A stretch of 64,000 bases of DNA from Toxoplasma gondii ME49 (Eukaryota; Apicomplexa; Conoidasida; Eucoccidiorida; Sarcocystidae): positions 2,712,190-2,776,189 of the forward strand of contig NC_031475.1 of assembly GCF_000006565.2 (NCBI RefSeq), written 5' to 3'. This document shows positions 56,550 through 64,000 of the stretch, one piece after another. The position numbers and the translations under genes are program-made. Within the stretch, counting starts at the first letter, position 1, and each line of letters opens with the position of its first letter. The notes under the pieces are model-generated. The model was not told the origin of the DNA and did no database searches. It saw only the letters and a list, made by a program, of their open reading frames with translations.

Positions 56550-59500
56550 ATGACTGCGTCCGCTTTTCTACCCGTTCTTCAGCGCCCTTGTGTCACTCTT
56601 GTGCAGCAGCCTCCTCATACGTCTTCTAGCTCTTTCGTGTCTTCTTCTATGGATGGGTCACCCGCTCGTGCGCCCATTGCAAACAGTGCTTCTCACCCGC
56701 TGTCGCATTCTGGGTCCATCGAGGATTCTTCAGTCACGGGGGACTTGCCGCAAGGTTCCGCTCGTCAGTCGAGAGAGAGCGATGCGGATGGCCCTGGAAG
56801 TGGCCTCCCGCACTCGAGAAGGTCTCTGTCTGATCAGTCTTTTTGTCCGCGTCGTATCTTCGCTCCCGCTGTCACTGAACCTGCACACACTTCGTCTGGA
56901 GACCCTCGCTGCGCGAGTGACTCGAGGGACTCGCATCTTCCGCAACACGTTCTGCCCGGGTTAGCAGATCCGTCCTCAATCCGGATTTTTTCTGGCCCTA
57001 GAGGCAGTGAAGATCCAAGTTTAGCGACAGCGGCACACGCATGTACGGAGAATTCCCCTGCTCCGGACCCTTGCAGCGCTGTACACATGCCTGCGTCACA
57101 GGAAGCGGAGTCTTGTTCCACGCCAGCCTCTGCGGGTTGCTTGACACCTCCGATTTCGGTGGAAGGCCCATCTCCAGGAGATATGGCGGATGTAGACACC
57201 GACAGTAGCGGCTTTCGAGTAGCTGCAGCTGCGACATCTGGGGCGATACGCGCATGCAGTGATGCGGATAGCGGATGCGCTGCAATCAAAGTTGCGCCTT
57301 GGGGATCTAGCAGCGAGGCGACAGAGTGTTCGGGGATTTCGGGTGCTCCAGGAAACAGTAAGTCACTGGACTCCAGAGAATGCAGCCAAGAAGGGGGAAC
57401 GGGGGGTCGAACCGGCGACGGGCCGACAGGCAAAGGCGCAGGAGCAAACCGAGTTTACGCGAGAGATCACGGGAAGAAGGATGCAGCATCTTCGCAGGCA
57501 GGTGGCACGGCACCGGCGACTTCAGCCTCCCCGCCCGGGGGGTCAGCTCCCGTATCGGGGCGCGAGCCTTCGGGTGGAGCAGAGTTGCTGCGGTGTGATT
57601 TGATGTGGATTGCCTCCGGGAACAGAGGAGGACTCATCACACCTGTGGAGGGCTGTGAGCTTCACCCGATTGTGATTATTCGCGACCGACAAGGCAGGGT
57701 GTTTGATGATGACGAGGAAAGTGAAGAGAATCCGATCGGGAAGTCGTCCCAAATTTTCTTTCGCTGGATGCGAGGTCCCCCTCGGGCTGTTTGTACATTC
57801 CACCCGCAGCGCACAGCTTGCCTGCAGTGCGTTGTGACACTCCGTTGTTTCTGCTGCTATGACTGCTTCCGGAAGGGGTACAAGCAGCTGCACAAATTCT
57901 ATCGGACGCGAGGTCTGTCCTCAATCCTCCCCCACCCCAATTCCCACACCTACGGTGTTCCGTGCCTCCCGTTTGACTGGAATGACTTCGACTCGAATCG
58001 CCAGTTCGACACGCAGCATCTGGCCCTTCTGAAGCAAGCGGGACTCGTCACGGCAGACGGTGAGGAGGAGAGCTGGCAGCCGGTCTCCACCAGTCGCAAC
58101 TACACACCATCGAAGGCTGACGTTGGCCATCAATTACGACTTGAAACGCTGGTTGTTGATCGGGAAACCCTGGTCCAGCTCATTGAAAGCAGTCGATCAC
58201 AGAGCACCCGGCGAAAAAGCCGCGAGAGAAGGGAATTCGCCGGCGCCGCGGATAAAGACGAAGGCAAGGATGGTGTTACGGTAGCGAAAGACCAGGCTGG
58301 TTTTGATTCCACGGAGCGACAGAGAGGCGCCCCATCCAGCTTTCCAGACAGCGATCAGCCGACTCAAGGCAGGAACCACAGTCCAGACGCTGACGGAACT
58401 GACGGAGCATCACAACACGAAAGTGCCAGGCGGCCGTCAACTGGGTCTGTTTCCGGTGACGGTCCTCCATCGAGACGAGCATGGACAGAGGAAAAGTCGG
58501 TAGCTGCTTGTGATCAACCAACTTCACTTCTCAAGAATACAGAGGCGTCCACTGCAGAGTCTTCTGCCGGCCACGAAGCAACAACCAGCAACGCCAGCGC
58601 CCGTACGAACAGCAGTGGAGCTGCGGCCTCGGTGAACGGAGGCGCCAGTCAGGATGCAAACAGGTTCCCACCCCAAGAAGCATGTTGCATTGTCCTGGGA
58701 GATCAGGAATCCGTGGATATGGCAGAAGCAGCTGCGGTCGCGTGGGCAGCTGCCTCACTTCAAGACTCAAGTCATTATCGCCAGGTCTTGACTGGCTGTT
58801 GTGTCCCGACTGTCGATACAGTCGCGCGCCGTAGGCGACGGCTGGCTTCAGTCCCTCACATTCCACCTGTCCACGGGGTTGGGCCTCTCCAGCCCCATGG
58901 CTTAGGCCATACTGCGGCGTCTGACGACCCTGGCGTTCCACACGGGCTCAGCGATCTGTCTCTCCACCGTCAAGGCCTCCCCGGCACCCACGAAGTTCGT
59001 GGAGTCCCCGATGGGAACATGCACGTGCCACCCTCTGGTCATCTTGACGCGTTCGCGGGCGCCGAGACAAGAGGTAGAGCAGCAAATCACCTCTTCTCTC
59101 CCATCGACGACATGGGCGCCGCAGCCTACGGCCCAGTAAACGGCGGACGAGGGGCGACGCTGAGTGACGGGTCTCTACCTGGAAGCGTCGCCTTTGCGTC
59201 AAGTGGAGGCGCAGACCCTTCCTACTCGAGTTCCAGCTCGTTCGGGGATGCTTCCAGTTTCGCCTATGGTCTCGGGAGGTCTGCCAGCGGTCTGTGCACC
59301 TACGGCCCGGGGGGGGCGGGAAGTGGCGCTGCAACTGTGATTTCGTCTTACGAAGCCACTGCAAAGATGAGCGGCCCCGGATTCTATCAGAACGAGACAG
59401 GCATCAGCAGTGGCGGCCCCCTAGTGAGTCGGGACGGTGCCGGGACCCTAGGTGGCGAGAGCGACGGCCCCCAGCACTTTGCACATAGTGGCAGCGGCGA

Positions 59501-62500
59501 ATTCGACGACTCGCACAGCGACTGCGGCCTAAGTTCCAACGGAAGCTACGGGAGCAGCCCTGCCGAGAGTCCTCGAGCTAGTGGAAGCCGCTCCAGTAGT
59601 CGCTGTGAAAAAAACAGCCGACACAGCGGCGATTCCGCTGGCGCCGACCTGGGTCCCGATGATCCGGAACAATTCAACGTTAGCGTCATGACGTGGAACG
59701 TCCTTGCTGAACTGTATGGGACGCTCGACGCCTTCCCCCATTGCGACCCCTACATGCTCGCGTGGCCCTACAGGCGACAACGCATTCTGGAAGAGATCCT
59801 CGCTCATAATCCAGACGTCGTCTGTCTTCAGGTAACGCCTGGACCTCCGTGTGCGGGGGCGTTGCTCACAAAACGAGATCTCTGGCTGGGAGACGCTGTC
59901 TGCGGGATTTGGCTATGTGTCGCTGTTTTTGATCGGGTGAACCGTTGTTTTTCATGTCTGGTGAGGATGCAAACACATTCTTGTTGCCTCTTGCTTGTTT
60001 TATTTCCCGTGAACATCTGAGATAATGAAGCCCATTATTGACAGGTGTAGCTTGTGTCCTGCGACGAGGAATTCTGCCTTTTCTTGCACTTCGCCCTACC
60101 CCGCGCATCGCAGATGTTTGGCCGTGGGGTCGTCGCATGCTCATTGCTTTTCAGGAGGTCCAAAGTGAACACTTCGAGGACTTCTTCTTGCCCGAGCTGG
60201 CTCGCTACGGGTACAACGGGACGTACAAGCAGAAGACTATGGAGGTTTTCACGAGTGGAAGTGGGAAGAAAAGCGGAGGCAAGTTCACGATGGACGGCTG
60301 CGCCACGTTTTACCGGAAGTCCAAGTTCACCATCGTGGACCAGTGCGGCCTGGAGTTCAGCCAGCTGATCAAGCAGGCGTCTCGGGAGCAGCTGCCCCGG
60401 CAGCTGCAGCGGCAAGCGGTCCGGCGTCTTCTGAAAGACAACGTGGCGCTTTTGCTTCTTCTTGAGGTGAAGAACGAAGGAGACGCGCGTGCAGCGGCGG
60501 CGGCCGAAGAGGCCGAGCGCGGCCGCAACACGGAGACTCGGCGATGCGACGTGAACCGGAGCAGCAGCGACAGTCGCGCGCTTTCTGCTTCTGCAACAAC
60601 GCGGTCTAGGCACGCGTCCACAGAGACATCGTCCCCAAACTCGACTGATCCTGTATCCAGGGGGCGTGAGCAGCAGGCCACAGGGGCCGGTGTCGCGAGC
60701 GGAGGCGGAGGCACTCTCGGGTCAAATCGCGCAGAGTCCGAGAACCCGAGAGGGAGCCGAGCTTCCGGGCTGGACAAGGACGCAGAACCTGTTCGGTCCA
60801 AGCTGCGGGCGAATGCTCCCGCGTGGGGAGAGACTTCCCGGCTTTTCTTTGACACACTTGCGAGTACCCACGGACGTGCGGGCGGCGCTCCATGGGGGTA
60901 CGCCGCGGGCTACACCAGTGCGGACGGCAACCCCTCAGCACACCGGAAACTTCTTCTCGTGGCCAACACACACATTGTCGCGAACCCTGAGTCGAATGAC
61001 GTGAAAATCTGGCAGGCGCAAACCCTGGTTGGGTAAGAAAATGCCAGCAAAGGTGTCCGTCTACGATCGAAAGATGGATGTGGGACTTTCTTCACATAAC
61101 TGAGGCGTTGTCGATGAGGCACATTTTAGGCAGTTAGACAGTGGCTTCGGTACGTCCGCGTGGTTCCCGTAAGGGAGACGCGTTTGGACAGCGGCTGGGA
61201 CGAGGGCGCTACAGGGTAGCTAGGAAGAGCCTGGAACTGCCGTGTTCTTCTATTTCTCGACAATCTGTTTTCCGCTGCGGTATACCAAAGCTCGGCGACG
61301 CGCGGATGTATCTGAAATGTGGACTATTTCTCAAGTGCCTGGTCAGCAGAGCAAAACCGGAGACCTGCAAGAATGGCAAGTGGGGGAGAGAGCGCATTAC
61401 ATGCAATGAAAGGGTAAGGGTTTTTAAAAGAGCAACCTGCTCCAATTAGAAACCGTTTTGAGTATGTGACAGATTGCTTGTTGGCGTTTTGGGTTGTATT
61501 CGCGGCTGTTTCCAGGATGATTGAGAAGTATCTCCTGGCGTTCCGACCTCCAGCGTATCGCGATTCGCCTTGTCTCACGCCGGCCGTCGTTTTATGCGGC
61601 GACTTCAACAGCACTCCAGACAGCGCTGTCTACCAGTTGTTAGTGACAGGTCGCTGCGACCGCCACCACATCGACCTCGCTTCCGATCGGCACGGACTCC
61701 TTGCTGAACTGAATCTTGGCCACAGTATCCCACTCAAATCCGGCTACGCAGTGGTAAGGACAGACAGAAGTTGTGTCCTACTTCGCAAAGAAGCGTGACG
61801 TTTTTCGAGTCACGATGCCATGCCTGGACTTTCAGTTGCCAATGTAAACTCATGTTGAGATCGTTGTGCTCGACGAGTTAATTTTTCAGAGTAAGGCGCT
61901 GAAGGACGGCTTGGATCCTCACGACTTCTATGCTCTACGACAGTCGGAGCCCGAGTTTACCAACTACACTGGAAACTACACGGGCTGCTTGGATTACCTT
62001 TTCTTCTGCGACACCATGCTCAGGGTTCGGGAGATTCTGGAGCCCATCGACAGCAAACAGCTTTTGCGGGTATGTTCCTGGTTCCAGGTTGCCCCGTCGC
62101 TGTCGGGCGATTATATGTGTATGTGGCGAAGGGTTGCTTTTCCATTCCAGGTGAATCAAGTGAACACTGCCGCTTCGGAAAAGGTGCTGCTCTAGTAAAG
62201 TTCATCGTTGCGCTCAAAAAAGGCAACCCCACGTTTTCTCTAGGCAACTGATTTTGTTAGATTCTTTTTTTTGTTGTTGTTTTCCCACCACCATAGGTTT
62301 TTGGCACATAGCATAGGAATCGCGGGCATTGATAGTTGTGCAAGGCTCGAGCCTGCAAACAGGCGCGATTGAAACGTATAGGACATGGTTGTCAGGGCTC
62401 TGATTGACGTGCTTAGCGGGCTCGATAAACTTCGGAATTCTTCAACGGTGCTGCTTGTTGGCGCCGTCCAAACGCAGACTAGCCTCAATAACCGCAGAGG

Positions 62501-62649
62501 GTTCGCGAATGCATACGTCTATTTCGTGTGTGATGTGAATTCACTTTCAGGAAGCCCGACAGCTGCAGCTTCTGCATCAAGCCCTGCCGAGTCCTTTGCG
62601 GCCGTCAGACCACATTCCGCTTCTCTGCAAGTTTGAGTGGATACAGTGA
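56550..62649 (+). CDS. CCR4-type poly(A) deadenylase (CCR4-NOT exonuclease subunit)
   Basis: Mg-dependent 3'-5' exonuclease that shortens mRNA poly(A) tails. Exons are 56550-59831, 60155-61032, 61516-61753, 61890-62069 and 62551-62649, with all phases agreeing (0, 2, 0, 0), giving about 1558 aa. The C-terminal endonuclease/exonuclease/phosphatase domain: VSVMTWNVLAELYG (about 1045), then HNPDVVCLQ joined to EVQSEHFEDFFLPEL (metal-binding Glu as first residue of exon 2), KFTMDGCATFYRKSKF, VANTHIVANP, VVLCGDFNSTPDS, NYTGCLDYLFF and SDHIPLLCKFEW at the end. All catalytic signature blocks are present. An insertion of about 120 residues (Ala/Glu/Arg/Ser-rich) interrupts the domain after VALLLLLEVKNEG. 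No leucine-rich repeat is seen. Residues of about 350-540 instead form a module like the N terminus of plant CCR4a/b: GCELHPIVIIRDRQG, IFFRWMRGPPRAVCTFHPQ, a Cys-rich CLQC to CFCCYDCF segment, then YTPSKADVGHQLRLE. Flanking regions are Ser/Gly/Pro-rich and disordered. Confidence 0.88.
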
Positions 62650-64000
62650 ACTGAATCTCTCGGCTGAGAGAGACAGTACTCTTCTAGCACGATGGACGGC
62701 CGCTGGGTGGGCATGTTGACACAAAAACATTGTGCCATTGCTTTATTGGGGGGAGAGCGCATCGTGCAGATGCGGCCGCGCTTGCAGTTTGTTGTGATCA
62801 GGAGCTGTGATCGGCTAGCCCTCTTCGAGAGTCCGCTCAGAAGCCGGTGTTTCCCGTGTAACACCGTAGTTGGCGTTGTATGTGTGAAGCGGTTGGATAC
62901 CGGGTCGGCGATCGGCCAAATAGTGCCAGGAAATGAGTGTCGGCAGAAGGATGCTCGGTTGGTGTCCGGGATTGCTTCTTTCTTCCTCGGTTTTTGCCAG
63001 AAAACTGGAAAATAACGGCTGGTGAACAACCCTCTTTTGACGCCTAAGGAAACATTTAATCGTTTCATTGAAGACTCTCGAACCTCAGCAGTGCGCGGGG
63101 ACAGCAGGAAACAGAGACGTTGATGCCGTGAGCAGTTTTTTGACTGTTGGAAGACTCCAGCCCCGAGTGGCAGCTGGTTTCCCTCATCAGTGAGGGGTGC
63201 GTGACGTCTCTTCACGATGCATACTAGTCAAGATGCCTGAACTCTCCTGCTTCGTGCTGCATAGACGTGTCGTTCTTATCTGACCACGGTTGCTTCTCTC
63301 AAGCGTCTACTCGCAAAAGCATAGCCGCTTGTCAACACACACTAGAACTATCACCGCAGTCGCACTTCATCGAAGCAGCAACATCCCATTTCTCCAAGCG
63401 GCAAATGCCTACATGGAGACTTAGGCATTTCCTTCCGCACGCGAAGCAACCTGTCGTCTCAGACGCCTTGCGCACTCGCTCGCTAATTCGAGACTGTGCG
63501 ACCAAAAACGTAGAAGACAGAATTTCGCTGCGAGTAAGCTGCCAGTCCTTTAAAACAGCTGAGCTACAGAGAGCACAAGAGCTTTAGTCCTTAGTCTCTG
63601 TCATGGCAGACCATGGTTTTCGTTACACCGGTTTATGGATATTAGGGGTACGTTTGTATTTGATAAACACAATTGAACACAATTTCATTTGGTTTTGGTC
63701 GTCGCTCAAAACAGAGAAGGCACTCATTTGTTGTACATGTTTCAATGAGCACAAGTCGGTGTTCTTCTCTGCTTCCGCTGGGGCTGGCAAGCTGGCTGTC
63801 GAGAGAAACCCCGTCAAAAAAGCGCGAATACTGTACAACTTCCCGGTCTGTCTGTGGTAGCCAGGTCACGTGCCTTTCCCTCTTCCCGGTGCTGCCCCGT
63901 CCCTTGGCAGTCCACCTGGAACCTAGCCACACAAGATAGTTCAGTAAATGCACACACTAGAATATGATTCCTCTGACACCATCGGGCGCAACATTTCTGG
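62650..64000. other. 3' flank of the CCR4 gene, no gene recognised
   Basis: Contains the 3' untranslated region of CCR4 and spacer. Frames of 60-212 codons on both strands, for example 62577-63215 (-) and 63642-63953 (-), show no domain, signal peptide or phase-matched splice sites. A gene starting beyond the window edge could reach into the last few hundred bases, but nothing here shows it. Confidence 0.4.

Noticed and set aside
1..64000. CRISPR arrays, insertion sequences, bacterial operons or transposons
   Set aside because: None seen. Introns, signal-peptide adhesins and nuclear-pore genes show a eukaryotic nuclear locus; the only repeats are the coding array, FG repeats and AT microsatellites.

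Overview
The window is nuclear DNA of a eukaryote with compact, intron-rich genes and long intergenic spacers. It is almost certainly an apicomplexan, most likely a coccidian (Toxoplasma/Neospora/Sarcocystis/Cystoisospora type). Reasons: a micronemal, TRAP-like adhesin (signal peptide, vWA domains, a transmembrane helix with an AGGIIGG-like start, acidic tail); a stand-alone orotate phosphoribosyltransferase; a very large Nup98-Nup96 gene; an axonemal radial-spoke gene, as expected of an organism with flagellated male gametes; large Ser/Gly/Glu-rich insertions in otherwise conserved proteins; and no CAG-codon repeat tracts of the Eimeria kind. The species call is inference. All gene models were built by hand from GT-AG sites and reading-phase agreement.

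Layout. 1-1718: no recognisable gene. 1719-7627 (-): RSPH14-like armadillo protein. 7628-10381: no gene recognised. 10382-14780 (+): two-vWA membrane adhesin with a 180-bp tandem repeat. 15689-17461 (-): OPRT. 19417-21910 (+): C2H2 zinc-finger protein. 23179-35174 (-): Nup98-96. 36656-38277 (+): unknown soluble protein. 38747 to about 39.8 kb (+): unknown protein with an N-terminal signal sequence. 40999-43752 (-): small two-helix membrane protein, OCIA-like. 44073-49319 (+): mitochondrion-targeted RRM protein. 49740-50479 (-): multipass membrane protein. 51328-53162 (+): TFIIA large subunit. 53232-53768 (+): tRNA adenosine deaminase ADAT2. 54890-56041 (-): small unknown protein. 56550-62649 (+): CCR4-type deadenylase. 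62650-64000: nothing recognised.

The genes do not form a pathway. They mix housekeeping functions (pyrimidine synthesis, nuclear pore, basal transcription, tRNA editing, mRNA deadenylation), mitochondrial candidates and stage-specific functions (invasion adhesin, flagellar protein). Orientation is strikingly paired: minus and plus genes alternate, giving six head-to-head pairs whose spacers (about 320 bp to 2.8 kb) probably hold shared or back-to-back promoters. The most unusual items are the TSR-less double-vWA adhesin with its homogenised PE-rich array, the CCR4 protein carrying an N-terminal module like that of plant CCR4, the RSPH14-like protein with a roughly 480-residue insertion, and the TFIIA/ADAT2 pair separated by only 69 bp.
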